Part shown: in pieces, positions 1 to 9,320 of the stretch | Position numbering within the stretch: position 1 is the first letter of the stretch | How the letters are laid out: the number at the start of each line of letters is the position of its first letter | Source: Providencia alcalifaciens DSM 30120 | GTDB lineage: Bacteria > Pseudomonadota > Gammaproteobacteria > Enterobacterales > Enterobacteriaceae | Direction: 5' to 3' | DNA: 64,000 nucleotides | Assembly: GCF_000173415.1 (NCBI RefSeq) | Contig: NZ_ABXW01000004.1 | Coordinates: forward strand, 1-64,000 | Program-made: the position numbers and the translations under genes | Notes under the pieces: model-generated | Told to the model about the DNA's origin: nothing | The model's database searches: none | Seen by the model: the letters and a program-made list of their open reading frames with translations, nothing else

Positions 1-91
1 GGGAAGCCGAAAGGTGAAGGACACAGCAGCTTGTTCAAGATTGATGTTCTGGTTTAGCAAAGAAGTGGGCTAAACGGGAACAAACAGAATT
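1..91 (+). other. 23S-5S rRNA internal transcribed spacer (right part)
   Basis: The sequence directly before the 5S gene ends in the same AAACAGAATTTG-like junction that precedes 5S rRNA in E. coli rrn operons, so this is read as the spacer between 23S and 5S rRNA. It contains a small hairpin, GTTTAGC at 52-58 pairing with GCTAAAC at 69-75, suited to processing of the precursor. The 23S gene itself should lie just left of the window; I see no 23S 3' end here. Confidence 0.7.
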
Positions 92-211
92 TGTCTGGCG
101 GCCATAGCGCGGTGGTCCCACCTGATCCCATGCCGAACTCAGTAGTGAAACGCCGTAGCGCCGATGGTAGTGTGGGGTCTCCCCATGTGAGAGTAGGGAA
201 CTGCCAGACAT
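92..211 (+). rRNA. rrf: 5S ribosomal RNA
   Basis: A 120-nt sequence with the enterobacterial 5S signature: it starts TGTCTGGCGGCCATAGCGC, contains the conserved CCGAACTCAG and GTGAAACGCCGTAGCGCC stretches, and ends GAACTGCCAGACAT so that its two ends pair (TGTCTGGC with GCCAGACA). It is the last gene of an rRNA operon, followed at once by a strong terminator. Confidence 0.97.
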
Positions 212-224
212 TAAATTAGCCGAG

Positions 225-249
225 AAGCCACCCATAGGGTGGCTTTTTT
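225..249 (+). terminator. rRNA operon terminator
   Basis: Perfect 9-bp stem AAGCCACCC / GGGTGGCTT (225-233 with 237-245), 3-nt loop, followed by a T run. Classic Rho-independent terminator ending the rRNA transcript 14 nt after the 5S gene. Confidence 0.93.
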
Positions 250-886
250 GCGTTTGGGAAAAAGGAAAATCGCCTAAAATTGGCTTGTGTGGTCCTTGCT
301 ATAAAAAATCCGCTATATACGGTGTCAGGCGAAATGCAAATGGAAGAAAATTTGCCTATTTCTCAGCAGCTTCTCATCACCCCCTTGAACGGTCGCCCTC
401 ACCGATATCGCATCATAACCACGACGCCCTATTTAGTGTGACACTCCAGAGAAATTTAGAATATGGTGCTTGTGCTGAACGGGGAGATGAAAAATGCTAA
501 GCTTCGTTAATACCGATTTATTTGGATGGCACAGCCTAGATTGGCTTGATTGATTCGCTCGAAATGATGTTTGGGACAGTCAGCATCACAATGAAACACC
601 GCCTATTAGTACCGCTTTCCTTTCACACAACAAAAAGTATCCGATCACAACTTAAGTGTTCATATAGCTCCCATATTTCACGTAGCCCGGAAGTACGAGT
701 ATAGAATATCGAGGGAGAGTTTTAAGGAGGTTGGAAAATGAAGGCTGATGACTGTATTTTATGCTGATGAAAAATTCTAGACTTTCTCTACTTACCAAAG
801 ATAAGTGTCTTTAAAATCAATTAGATATAAATAAATTACTGTTCAACGCCAAAAATTTATCTATGATGATTTGATGCTAATGAGTA
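250..886. other. Gene-poor region after the rRNA operon; possibly eroded coding sequence
   Basis: No convincing gene. The longest reading frames have no good ribosome site or recognisable product. One frame beginning at the ATG near 494 runs for about 18 codons (SFVNTDLFGWHSLDWLD) to a TGA and then continues open for roughly 35 more codons in the same frame, which looks more like a decayed gene than random sequence, but I cannot name it. A strong TAAGGAGG near 723-730 precedes an ATG at 738 that opens only nine codons. Confidence 0.35.
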
Positions 887-1417
887 TCAAGAATAGAAAT
901 TTAATAGTGGGTATTTTTCCCAAATTTTTTTAAACCATGGTGTAAATTTTTCAGGATGAATACGGATTTCTTTGTCTAGAACGTCTAGGCTAACCCATCG
1001 AATAGCGCTGACCTCATCAGGATTTGGTATGACTAGTGCATCATAGTAACCCACAAATAAATGGTCATACTCATGTTCAATTAACCCGCCATAGACGTCT
1101 GCTTTATAAATAAACTCACCAACATGTTTTAATTCGGTTGAGAAACCGAGTTCATCATTTAAGCGACGCAACGCCGCATCGTGGGTCTCTTCTTGTGGTC
1201 TTGGATGACTACAGCAGGAATTCGCCCATTGCCCTGCAGAATGGTATTTATGGAGAGCACGTTGTTGAATGAGTAATTCGTTCTTATGGTTAAAAATAAA
1301 GATAGAGAATGCACGGTGTAAGCAGCCACGCTGATGAGCCAGCAATTTTGGCATTGTCCCAATTGGCGTATCTTGTTGATTCACTAAAATAAGCAGTTCT
1401 TCTATCATTTGGTTCAT
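887..1417 (-). CDS. idi: Isopentenyl-diphosphate delta-isomerase (type I)
   Basis: Interconverts isopentenyl diphosphate and dimethylallyl diphosphate, supplying both C5 units for isoprenoids (ubiquinone, undecaprenyl phosphate); cytosolic. At 176 aa it is close to E. coli Idi (182 aa). It has the Nudix-like type I fold with the catalytic-cysteine segment NSCCSHP (about residues 66-72, Cys69 aligning with E. coli Cys67) and the downstream acidic segment EHEYDHLFVG holding the catalytic glutamate. Metal-binding histidines are in the N-terminal third and after the cysteine. It is transcribed alone, leftwards, downstream of narL but separated by 168 bp containing a long inverted repeat. No unusual residues seen. 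Confidence 0.93.
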   Translation of the reverse strand: MNQMIEELLILVNQQDTPIGTMPKLLAHQRGCLHRAFSIFIFNHKNELLIQQRALHKYHSAGQWANSCCSHPRPQEETHDAALRRLNDELGFSTELKHVGEFIYKADVYGGLIEHEYDHLFVGYYDALVIPNPDEVSAIRWVSLDVLDKEIRIHPEKFTPWFKKIWEKYPLLNFYS

Positions 1418-1523
1418 CTATCTAAGTAAGGGGCATAAGCAAGTGTATTATAACTGGAAAGAAAGGACTTGTAGATTAGAGCTATCGAGATTTGAGCGGA
1501 TTAGCCATAAATAGTAGAGAGGA

Positions 1524-1562
1524 CATTCATAGCTAAGTGAATGGCTCATTTAGCTATGAATG
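1524..1562. repeat. Perfect 13-bp inverted repeat between narL and idi
   Basis: CATTCATAGCTAA (1524-1536) pairs with TTAGCTATGAATG (1550-1562) around a 13-nt loop. The loop carries TGAATG, which can alternatively pair with CATTCA at 1524-1529. There is no T run on either side, so this is not a textbook terminator; it could end narXL transcripts or protect their 3' end. Confidence 0.6.
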
Positions 1563-1585
1563 AAGTGAATATATTGAAAAATATA

Positions 1586-2224
1586 TTATTTTTGTTGAAG
1601 AACCCAAACAGCGGCTTCAACTCTAGATTTTAGATTTAACTTTTTAAGTAAATGTTTTACATGTACTTTTACAGTACTTTCTGCGATATCTAAATTACGG
1701 GCGATCATTTTATTTGAGAGTCCCTGTGCAATAAGTTCTAAAATATCGGATTCTCTTGGTGTTAATGCAATGGCATCACTTTCGTTTTGAGACTGATTTT
1801 CTCTTAATGATTCAGCAAGAACGGAAGTCAGTGTTGGGCTAACGACCATTTTTCCACTCGCGGCTTCTTTGAGGGCAATGATAAGCTCTTCTGGTTCCAT
1901 ATCTTTCAGTAAATAGCCATCAGCGCCTCTTTTTAGGGCACTGATTAGGTCATCGCTGTAATTGGAGACTGTAAAAAGAATAATTCGACCTGAAAGTTCG
2001 CGCTTTCTCAATTCATCAAGTGTCTCAAAACCATTCATACCTGGCATATTGAGATCTAGCAGGATCAGGTCAGGATCTTGCTCTTCTGCAATTTGAATTC
2101 CTGTTTTGCCATCTCCAGCTTCTCCAATAACTTGAAGTGAGGGCTCTAAGCTAATCAGCTGTTTTACGCCATTTCTGAGCATTGGGTGATCATCAATAAG
2201 AAGGATTGTTGATTTTTCAGTCAT
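1586..2224 (-). CDS. narL: Nitrate/nitrite response regulator NarL
   Basis: Response regulator of the NarX-NarL pair that activates nitrate respiration genes and represses fumarate and alternative pathways when nitrate is present. The receiver domain (about residues 5-120) opens [18 protein letters not shown] and has the phospho-acceptor motif [13 protein letters not shown], followed by the conserved [15 protein letters not shown]. The C-terminal LuxR-type helix-turn-helix runs [19 protein letters not shown] to the recognition helix [15 protein letters not shown]. Similarity to E. coli NarL extends over the full length. I chose the ATG at 2224 (a GGAG lies upstream) over an in-frame ATG at 2242 that would add six residues; neither has an ideal ribosome site. 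It follows narX in one operon. Confidence 0.95.
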   Translation of the reverse strand: MTEKSTILLIDDHPMLRNGVKQLISLEPSLQVIGEAGDGKTGIQIAEEQDPDLILLDLNMPGMNGFETLDELRKRELSGRIILFTVSNYSDDLISALKRGADGYLLKDMEPEELIIALKEAASGKMVVSPTLTSVLAESLRENQSQNESDAIALTPRESDILELIAQGLSNKMIARNLDIAESTVKVHVKHLLKKLNLKSRVEAAVWVLQQK

Positions 2225-2262
2225 TATATTTTTAGTCTCCATGAATGATTTGATCCGGTGTT

Positions 2263-4041
2263 TTAAATGTCAGATAAAGGGAATGTGACTTTCACTTCTG
2301 TTCCCCCTTCGGCTCGTTGAGTAATGTAACACTCGCCATTTAGGCTGAGTGCCCTTTCTCTCATAATAATTAAGCCATAATGGTTAAGTTTATTTGGGTT
2401 ATCGTCGATACCACTGCCATTATCATCGATCGTAATGGTGACAGTGCCTCTATTTTGGCTTAATGAAACTTTAGCCCACGTTGCATTCGCATGCTTTAAA
2501 ATATTACTTAGGGCCTCTCGAATTATTTGTATGATGTGGATAGATTGATGGGGTGAGATACTTTTTGCTGGGATCTCATAGTTAAGCTGAATGTTGAATC
2601 CTATTCGCCCGCTGAATTCTCCTAAGGTGCTTTTTAATGAAGGTAATAAGCCCGATTCAGTGAGCTTCAAGCGGAATGTTGTCAGCAATTCACGCAGCTG
2701 ACTGTATGCGGTATTAATTTCTGTGCGCATTTCATTGAGTAAATGCAGTGTAGTTTCAGGTAGCGGCTCTGGTTGCATTTGGAGATAGCTTATTTGCATT
2801 TTTAAGCATGAGAGGGATTGTGCAATTGAGTCATGGAGCTCTCTAGCAATAGCCGCTCGTTCATCCATGATCAACAATTGTTGCTGTTGCTCTATCTGTT
2901 GTTCCATGGTGAGCATGCCAGAAATTTGTTTAGCGAGCATTAGAACTAGTTTATTTTTTTCGTCAGAAAAAAGTTGATTTTGTTGAATTTCACCGATAAT
3001 CACACCATATCGATGCATATTATCTGACAGATCCCACTGCAATGTTTGGGAGTCTTCCGCCAGATTATCCTTGGATAAATGCGATTTAGTTGAAGCCAGT
3101 TTTTCGTCGTTGATGTCTAAATTGGCAGAAGCATACGAAATTTCATGAAAATACTGCTCGTTGCTATCTTCATATAATTTGAGGCGTAAATTTTCTAACT
3201 GCGTAATATTCTTTAGCTCAGTGAGGACTTTTTGTAACCTCAAATAGAGTGTTTCCGATGAATGTAATATTTGATTTGATTGATAGAGATATGACAAAAC
3301 ACGATTCTTAGCGAGAAGATCGGCAGTTTTTTCTGCGACACGTTCTTCAAGTTGATGGTAGCTTTGGGCTAATTCATCAGACATATGATTCAGGGTTTCA
3401 CCAAGGGCATTAAGTTCATCTTGTCTATTGTTTTTCATGGGAAAACGCTGTGTGAAGTCTTTACGCCCAATCGCATTAACCATGGAGAGAAGCTTCATCC
3501 ATGGGTAGTAAATTTTTCGTCTTAAATGCCAGATTGTCCCCATGAGTAGCAGGAAAACTAAACTAATAAAAATAAGTTGGGTCATGGCAACATAAGCGAT
3601 TTTCTTCTCAGTAATATCATCAATATTGTGGACCAATTCATTGAGCATATTAACGAAAGTAATGACTTCATAGCGTGCATCATCCGGTGATGACGCGCGA
3701 GTGAGGGCGGGTCTTAACGTATTGAGCCAAAACGCATGGATTTTATCAAATTCAGGAGTAAGGTTTTCAATTTTAACGACTTGAGTTAGTTCAGGGCTGA
3801 GTAAGTCTTTTTCTAAGGCATCAAGATAATTTTGGTTATGTTCATTGATAGGAGTTAAAGAGAGTAAGCGATAACTTTGCATACGCAAGGAACCGGATGT
3901 ATTAATAGCATGGGCATTGCCTTGTGCACTGATGATCATGCGATTGGAAATCGTCATACCGATGATCCCCAAAACCGCGATAAGCAGCATTAACCCGATA
4001 ACTTGGTTGATAATCGAAAATCGTCGATAAAGTGTCGGCAT
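2263..4041 (-). CDS. narX: Nitrate/nitrite sensor histidine kinase NarX
   Basis: Inner-membrane sensor that detects periplasmic nitrate and nitrite and phosphorylates NarL. About 592 aa, as in E. coli. The order is an N-terminal membrane segment, a periplasmic domain with the P-box nitrate-binding helix ([12 protein letters not shown]) soon after it, a second membrane segment, a HAMP domain, a central GAF-like region, the HisKA_3 dimerisation site [19 protein letters not shown] with the phosphorylated histidine, and a C-terminal ATPase ([18 protein letters not shown]). The ATG at 4041 has a GAG-rich ribosome site; an in-frame TTG at 4062 would add seven residues. No narK or nar reductase gene lies next to it here. 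The kinase motifs and P-box separate it from a generic sensor. Confidence 0.94.
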   Translation of the reverse strand: MPTLYRRFSIINQVIGLMLLIAVLGIIGMTISNRMIISAQGNAHAINTSGSLRMQSYRLLSLTPINEHNQNYLDALEKDLLSPELTQVVKIENLTPEFDKIHAFWLNTLRPALTRASSPDDARYEVITFVNMLNELVHNIDDITEKKIAYVAMTQLIFISLVFLLLMGTIWHLRRKIYYPWMKLLSMVNAIGRKDFTQRFPMKNNRQDELNALGETLNHMSDELAQSYHQLEERVAEKTADLLAKNRVLSYLYQSNQILHSSETLYLRLQKVLTELKNITQLENLRLKLYEDSNEQYFHEISYASANLDINDEKLASTKSHLSKDNLAEDSQTLQWDLSDNMHRYGVIIGEIQQNQLFSDEKNKLVLMLAKQISGMLTMEQQIEQQQQLLIMDERAAIARELHDSIAQSLSCLKMQISYLQMQPEPLPETTLHLLNEMRTEINTAYSQLRELLTTFRLKLTESGLLPSLKSTLGEFSGRIGFNIQLNYEIPAKSISPHQSIHIIQIIREALSNILKHANATWAKVSLSQNRGTVTITIDDNGSGIDDNPNKLNHYGLIIMRERALSLNGECYITQRAEGGTEVKVTFPLSDI

Positions 4042-4115
4042 TTTCTCTTTTTCCTGAAACAAAATAGACTGGCTATTACCATAATGTATTTAAGGATATT
4101 AGTCAGTTTTTAGCG

Positions 4116-5036
4116 TTAATTTGTTTGTTTAAAACGAGCAACAAAGTTTATAACAAAAACAATAAGTAAACCGATTACTAGACCAAAGATTAAATTGAGG
4201 ATAGAGGGTGCTAAAAATTGAAGTGTATTCCCGATGATGTGAATACCGCCTATCTTTCCTGCTATGTTTTCTATCCATGAGTGTAAATAGGTAATCCCGT
4301 GCGTGAGTATGCCGCCGCCAACCATAAACATAGCAGCAGTACCGACAACAGATAATGTTTTCATTAAATAGGGTGTTGCATAGATTAATCCGTTACCGAG
4401 TTTACGGAGCAGAAAGGCAGTTTTTTTCTGTAGAAAGAATCCCAAGTCATCGAGTTTAACAATACCAGCAACTAACCCATAAACCCCGATAGTCATGACA
4501 ATGGCAATAATCGATAACACGACAAGTTGGTTCAGGATTGTTGTTGAAGAGACAATACCTAGGGTAATTGCGATAATTTCTGCGGATAAAACAAAGTCTG
4601 TACGGATTGCGCCTTTAATTTTTTGTTTTTCAAATGCCGCTATTTCATGTTCTAAAAGCTGAGCTTTGTGTACGGTTTCTGCCGGTGAAGTCTCATGTTT
4701 TTGAAGAAACTTATGAGCAAGTTTTTCAGCACCTTCAAAACAGAGATAAGCGCCTCCAAGCATTAATAATGGAGTCACTGCCCACGGTATAAAAGCGCTG
4801 ATCAATAATGCGAGTGGAACCAATATGAGTTTATTGATAAAAGAGCCTTTTGCGACCGCCCAGACGACTGGAAGTTCTCTGTCAGCTCGAACCCCGGTGA
4901 CTTGTTGTGCATTTAAGGCGAGATCATCACCTAAAACACCGGATGTTTTTTTCGCTGCCATTTTTGTCATTACTGACACATCATCTAAAACGGCGGCAAT
5001 ATCATCTAATAAGGTAAGTAAGCTACTTCCAGCCAC
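4116..5036 (-). CDS. yedI: YedI-family inner-membrane protein (DUF808)
   Basis: About 306 aa, essentially the length of E. coli YedI (305 aa), starting with the characteristic [19 protein letters not shown] and including the conserved [20 protein letters not shown] segment. Several long hydrophobic stretches (about residues 70-95, 150-175, 180-210, 245-265 and the extreme C-terminus) mark a multi-pass inner-membrane protein. The function of the family is not established. It is a single gene transcribed leftwards, upstream of narX with a 74-bp gap; shared transcription is possible but not evident. Confidence 0.9.
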   Translation of the reverse strand: MAGSSLLTLLDDIAAVLDDVSVMTKMAAKKTSGVLGDDLALNAQQVTGVRADRELPVVWAVAKGSFINKLILVPLALLISAFIPWAVTPLLMLGGAYLCFEGAEKLAHKFLQKHETSPAETVHKAQLLEHEIAAFEKQKIKGAIRTDFVLSAEIIAITLGIVSSTTILNQLVVLSIIAIVMTIGVYGLVAGIVKLDDLGFFLQKKTAFLLRKLGNGLIYATPYLMKTLSVVGTAAMFMVGGGILTHGITYLHSWIENIAGKIGGIHIIGNTLQFLAPSILNLIFGLVIGLLIVFVINFVARFKQTN

Positions 5037-5246
5037 AGGAGGATCCTTTTGTTATTGTGAGGTATCATTAATGTTCCTTAGGTAAAGGAAGTAAAAATTA
5101 GTTCACAGCTATTTGATAATTTGAGTAATAATAAGGATAAGTGAAGTCATTTCTATCATAATAGTATTGATTTAATTATGAAATTTCTCATGAAACACAA
5201 AAATATATTTTGTTATCATCATTTCCAATGAGTGTAAGGTTAACCC

Positions 5247-6233
5247 ATGTCTTTTCAACCAGTATTAAGTATTGTTGTCGCGGTTTATAACGGCGAAAAG
5301 TTTTTACCCCATTTTTTTGACAGCTTAATTGCCCAAAAGTTAGAGAATTGGGAATTGATCATTGTGAATGATGGTTCGAAAGATGATAGCGAGTCAGTGA
5401 TTCGCCAATACGAAGATAAGTTTGAAAATATCAAGGTGCTCGCTCAGGAAAATCAAGGTGTTTCAGTCGCACGTAATACAGGAATGGCAGTAGCAACAGG
5501 GCAATATATCACTTTCCCAGATATTGATGATGAGATTGATGCGAGGATGTATGGTCGCCTACTGGAGATTGCACTTGCCGGTGACTTAGACGTTGCGACC
5601 TGCAATGGTACTTACGTGTACACCAATGGGGATGCGCCAAAGGCTATTTTTCCACCAAATAAAGTTCCTTCTACTGGTGTGATCACGGGCCCTCAATGGT
5701 TACAAATTGGTTTGAGTTCCCGTAAATTTCTCCATGTAACTTGGTTGAATCTGTATCGCTTGTCATTAATTCGAGAACACAATTTTACCTTTGAACCTAG
5801 ATTGCACCATCAAGATATTCCTTGGACTACCGAGATGCTGCTCGTTGCTAAACGAGTGCAGTTTATCAATGAACAATATTATGAATATCTGATTCATAAC
5901 CAATCCGTTTCTCACTCTTTAACCGGAGATGAGCGCTCAGTACGTAAGATCAATACCTACCTGAAGATCTTGGATATGCTGATGGATATCTATAAACGTC
6001 ATCCTGAGGAAGTGAAGCAAGCACCTGCTTGTTTATGGCAGGTGGGGAAAGAAGGTTTAGGCGTTGTTTTAGCGCTATTAGCGATTAAATCACCTGAAAC
6101 GCAGAAGCAGATGGTTCAACTGTTTTTTGATAAAGGTTACTGGGATATTGTTTGGAAGCATGCCACAACACTGAAATTAAAATGGCGTTTGATCCGTCGT
6201 TACAGCAAATTGAAGGCCATTATCAATAAATAG
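5247..6233 (+). CDS. waaH: WaaH/YibD-like LPS core glycosyltransferase (GT2)
   Basis: Family 2 glycosyltransferase, 328 aa. The N-terminal GT-A domain has LSIVVAVYNGEKFL, the nucleotide-binding IIVNDGSKDDS and an acidic PDIDDEID motif in the DxD position (around residue 95). Beyond the catalytic core it shares an STGVITGPQWLQIGLSSRK-type segment and a LHHQDIPWTTEM motif that I recognise from E. coli YibD/WaaH, a glucuronosyltransferase acting on inner-core heptose of LPS, so the same role is inferred. The enzyme works on the cytoplasmic face. Donor and acceptor in this species cannot be read from sequence. I see no Pho box upstream, although E. coli waaH is PhoB-controlled. A terminator follows directly. 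Confidence 0.75.
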   Translation: MSFQPVLSIVVAVYNGEKFLPHFFDSLIAQKLENWELIIVNDGSKDDSESVIRQYEDKFENIKVLAQENQGVSVARNTGMAVATGQYITFPDIDDEIDARMYGRLLEIALAGDLDVATCNGTYVYTNGDAPKAIFPPNKVPSTGVITGPQWLQIGLSSRKFLHVTWLNLYRLSLIREHNFTFEPRLHHQDIPWTTEMLLVAKRVQFINEQYYEYLIHNQSVSHSLTGDERSVRKINTYLKILDMLMDIYKRHPEEVKQAPACLWQVGKEGLGVVLALLAIKSPETQKQMVQLFFDKGYWDIVWKHATTLKLKWRLIRRYSKLKAIINK

Positions 6234-6239
6234 TTCTCT

Positions 6240-6269
6240 AGCAGCCTTTCGGGGCTGCTCTCTTTTATT
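6240..6269 (+). terminator. Terminator after waaH-like gene
   Basis: Stem AGCAGCC (6240-6246) / GGCTGCT (6253-6259) with a short loop, followed by a T-rich tail; starts a few bases after the glycosyltransferase stop codon. Confidence 0.85.
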
Positions 6270-6469
6270 TCTCTTGTACTTTCCTCGATCCTTCAACTTA
6301 TTAAATAATTGATAAAATACTATTAATATCTATAGTATATATTGTGATTTAATTAACATATTAATAACAAAGAAATTGAGCTTCCTCTCAGAATATGGTC
6401 TTTATAGGGTCATAGTTCGCCAAATATACAGGGTGATAAATTATTAATAAGTTAATGAGTGAGGGCTGA

Positions 6470-7216
6470 ATGGATCATTATCTGCATAAATTACCTGACC
6501 TTATTGACTCAGTTGCCACCAATCAATTTTATCCAAACTTATTATCATGGTTGTCTTCGTTTGTGGTTTTTGATAATGCAATTATCTATGCCTTTGAAAA
6601 AGATGGTGCTCCACGTTTTCTATCGAAAGTTGAAAAGCGTAATAGTGATAGCGTTAATCGCATTTATCAGCGTGGGGCTTATTTGATGGATCCTTTCTAT
6701 CAAGAACTACAAAAAGGCGGCAGTTCGAAGGTATTAACATTGAAAGATGTTGCCCCTAAAGGTTTTTATCATACGGATTATTATCTTAATTTTTATCGTA
6801 AGACGGGTTGGTGTGATGAGGCGGGTTTACTGTTGGAATTATCCGCAGATAAGCAATTAGGCATTTTCTTTGGGAATGAAGACCAACCGTTTCTTGCTGA
6901 TGAGAAGAAACAAGGTTCATTAAAGGAAGCCTTTGATATTATTAGAAGTATTGCTCGATTACATAAGGAAGTTGTGCCCAATTCAGTATCCAGTCATTAT
7001 CGTAATACGGACTTACAGACTTGCTTTGGTTTGACGCCGAGAGAGTGTGAAGTTGTAGCGTTAATTTTGGAAGGTAAAGGCTCCCCTCAAATCGCTGAAT
7101 CGCTGTTTATCAGCTTAGGCACTGTCAAAAATCACCGCAAAAATATCTATCAAAAATTAGACATCAACTCGCAGGTTGAATTATTTAATTTGTTAATGAC
7201 CCCAATAAAACAGTAA
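6470..7216 (+). CDS. LuxR-family transcriptional regulator, probable activator of the amine cluster
   Basis: 248 aa. The last 65 residues form a LuxR/GerE helix-turn-helix: LTPRECEVVALILEGKGSPQIAESLFISLGTVKNH in two contiguous parts, then NIYQKLDINSQVEL. The N-terminal 170 residues form an alpha/beta ligand-sensing domain of unclear family; there is no response-regulator receiver and no recognisable acyl-homoserine-lactone motif. It lies immediately upstream of and in the same direction as the FAD oxidoreductase gene, separated by 348 AT-rich bases, and a second LuxR-type gene lies inside the same cluster. Local regulation of the catabolic genes is inferred from position only. Confidence 0.75.
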   Translation: MDHYLHKLPDLIDSVATNQFYPNLLSWLSSFVVFDNAIIYAFEKDGAPRFLSKVEKRNSDSVNRIYQRGAYLMDPFYQELQKGGSSKVLTLKDVAPKGFYHTDYYLNFYRKTGWCDEAGLLLELSADKQLGIFFGNEDQPFLADEKKQGSLKEAFDIIRSIARLHKEVVPNSVSSHYRNTDLQTCFGLTPRECEVVALILEGKGSPQIAESLFISLGTVKNHRKNIYQKLDINSQVELFNLLMTPIKQ

Positions 7217-7564
7217 ATTCCGCGGTTTAAAATGATTTTCGTTACCTGTTTAGTATTTAGACTGAATAATGAAAATATGTATTATTTTTCAATGAATTAA
7301 AAATAATCATTCACTTTAAAAACACGTGAAATTCTATTTTTATCATAAAGTATTATGTTTTTTATTAATATAATAATAAATATATATCCTTTTGAATTTA
7401 AATAGAAAAGTTTTTAATTGATTTAATCTTGTTTATAAGTAAATATTGTATCTACGTCACAAATGTTGGTTTTATGTTTCAAATGTCCCTAAAGGGCTAT
7501 GTAAATGTTAATGTCAGGTTAAGATAATCAAGGTTATTCCCAGATACTAGATAGGGTATCAATT
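7217..7564. other. AT-rich intergenic region upstream of the FAD oxidoreductase gene
   Basis: No gene. Very AT-rich, as expected of a regulated promoter region or H-NS target. The only symmetrical element near the gene is CCCT-AA-AGGG at 7487-7496, about 75 bp before the start codon; it could be a regulator site but I have no second copy to support that. Confidence 0.4.
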
Positions 7565-8866
7565 ATGAATAACCAAGTAGAATCATTAACTTATTACTCA
7601 GCAACCAAAAAATATGACCTACGTTTTCCGACATTGAAAGAAGACATTGATGTTGATGTGGTGATCATCGGTGGTGGGTTCTCTGGTATTAACACGGCAT
7701 TAGAGCTGTGTGAAAAAGGCATAACTAACATTGCTATTTTGGAAGGACGCCATCTTGGTTATGGCGGTACAGGGCGCAATGGTGGGCAAGTCATGGCAGG
7801 AATTGGTCATGACCTTGATGCAATTAAAAAACATGTTGGCTCTGAAGGCTTAGAAACGATTTTTAAGCTAAGCAACATGGGGGCAGGGATCATGCGCGAC
7901 CGTATTGCTAAATACAATATCGATGCGGATTTTTGTCATGGCTATGCCTATTTAGGTAGCAATAAGCGCCAAGAGAAAACGCTGCGCAGCTGGCTGGCTG
8001 ATTTTAAAGCTGTCGCACCCGATGAAGAAATTGAATTTTATACAGGATCTGATTTAAAGCAGATCATCGGTTCTGATGCTTACACATGTGGAATCAAACA
8101 CATGGGAGGCGGTCATGTTCATTCACTTAACCTGTTATTGGGTGAAGCGAAAGCGGTGAGCGAATATGGTGCAAAAATTTTTGAAAACAGCCAAGTTTTG
8201 AATGTTGAGTACGGCGATACGGTAACGGTTCGTACCGCGATGGGCTCCGTGAAAGCGAAAAAAATGCTGTGGGCATGTGATGGTTTTTTGAATGGTCTCG
8301 AGCCGACACTATACCCAAAAACCATTAATACCTATGCGTATCAGTTAATGACTGAAGAATTATCTGATGAGCTGATTGAACGTATTAGCCCAATTCGTGG
8401 GGCATACAGTGATATTCGCCCGGTTATCGATTACTACCGTGTGACTAACGAGAATCGCCTGTTATTTGGTAGCTCAACGTACTTTTTAGAATACATTCCA
8501 TCCGACTTGAAAGCGTGGAACCGTAAGCTGATGTTGAACGTTTTCCCATACTTGAAAGATGTGAAAATTGAACTGGCATGGGGTGGACCAATGGCATGTA
8601 GTGCTAATCTCTTTCCACAGATTGGGACTATTCCAGGGCATAAAAACGTGTTCTATGTACAAGGTTATTCAGGCTTTGGTGTTACGCCGAGCCAGATCGT
8701 GTGTAAGGTTCTGGCTGAAGGCATGGTAGAAGGCTCAAGCCGTTATGACCTGATGAGCTCTATTCCTCATGCTGACATTATGGGCAAGGACAGTATGCGT
8801 AACGCCATCGTTTCTCTTGCTAAATGTTGGCATCAGGTATCTGGATACTGGCAAGGTCGCCGCTAG
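7565..8866 (+). CDS. FAD-dependent amine oxidoreductase, PuuB/PauB-like
   Basis: 433 aa, DAO superfamily (PF01266 type). The N-terminal dinucleotide-binding motif VVIIGGGFSGINTALEL is followed by GYGGTGRNGGQVMAGIGHD, matching the GFGASGRNGGQ segment of E. coli gamma-glutamylputrescine oxidase PuuB; a GGHVHSLNLLLGEA segment and a C-terminal YVQGYSGFGVTPSQIVCKVLAEG also align. It probably oxidises a primary or gamma-glutamylated amine to an aldehyde using FAD and oxygen, passing product to the aldehyde dehydrogenase two genes downstream. There is no gamma-glutamylpolyamine synthetase or hydrolase gene in this cluster, so the substrate may be a free amine. Cytosolic. Family assignment is firm, substrate unknown. 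Confidence 0.82.
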   Translation: MNNQVESLTYYSATKKYDLRFPTLKEDIDVDVVIIGGGFSGINTALELCEKGITNIAILEGRHLGYGGTGRNGGQVMAGIGHDLDAIKKHVGSEGLETIFKLSNMGAGIMRDRIAKYNIDADFCHGYAYLGSNKRQEKTLRSWLADFKAVAPDEEIEFYTGSDLKQIIGSDAYTCGIKHMGGGHVHSLNLLLGEAKAVSEYGAKIFENSQVLNVEYGDTVTVRTAMGSVKAKKMLWACDGFLNGLEPTLYPKTINTYAYQLMTEELSDELIERISPIRGAYSDIRPVIDYYRVTNENRLLFGSSTYFLEYIPSDLKAWNRKLMLNVFPYLKDVKIELAWGGPMACSANLFPQIGTIPGHKNVFYVQGYSGFGVTPSQIVCKVLAEGMVEGSSRYDLMSSIPHADIMGKDSMRNAIVSLAKCWHQVSGYWQGRR

Positions 8867-8922
8867 GTTTCTTAAATTTAATTTCCATTTTTGATTTCAT
8901 TATATAAGAGAAGGTAAGAGAG

Positions 8923-9291
8923 ATGATCAGCCCATTACTGTTAAATAAAGCACTTCCTGAATTACTGAACATTGGTAGCGTGAGCAATTTAGGTTCTGTG
9001 GTTGTTGAAGGCGATCCACAAGCTAGCGTGTCAATGATCCACGGTGAGCCAACTGATAATCTGACTTGTGGAATTTTTGCTTGCACAACTGGGAAATTTA
9101 AAATGGTTTACCCATTTGATGAGATGGCAACTGTCCATGAAGGTTCTGTGAAATTAACAGATGTGAAAACGGGTGTAACAGTGGAATACCATAAAGGGGA
9201 TTCTTGGTTCGCTGCAAAAGGAACCGAAGTACTTTGGGAAATCAGTGCACCACGTTTTGTAAAACACTATTTAGCCTGCGTAAATGCATAA
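8923..9291 (+). CDS. Small cupin-domain protein (DUF861/cupin_3 type)
   Basis: 122 aa, a single cupin barrel. The second half has the features of the family: MVYPFDEMATVHEGSVKLTD followed by a KGDSWFAAKGTEVLWEISAP strand pair. Similar small cupins sit beside PuuB-type oxidases in other Proteobacteria, where they are assumed to be accessory or regulatory; no reaction is known to me. It lies 56 bp after the oxidoreductase and 29 bp before the aldehyde dehydrogenase, all three clearly one operon. Start ATG is preceded by GGTAAGAGAG. Confidence 0.75.
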   Translation: MISPLLLNKALPELLNIGSVSNLGSVVVEGDPQASVSMIHGEPTDNLTCGIFACTTGKFKMVYPFDEMATVHEGSVKLTDVKTGVTVEYHKGDSWFAAKGTEVLWEISAPRFVKHYLACVNA

Positions 9292-9320
9292 TTGAATCAA
9301 TTCACGAGGTGGAGAAAACG

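Noticed and set aside
285-500. 71-codon open frame after the 5S rRNA gene
   Set aside because: No ribosome site, residue composition of translated non-coding DNA, and it overlaps the possible remnant in another frame.
9204-9320. Upstream extension of the aldehyde dehydrogenase frame
   Set aside because: It lies almost wholly within the cupin gene in another frame; GAGGTGGAG before ATG 9321 marks the real start.
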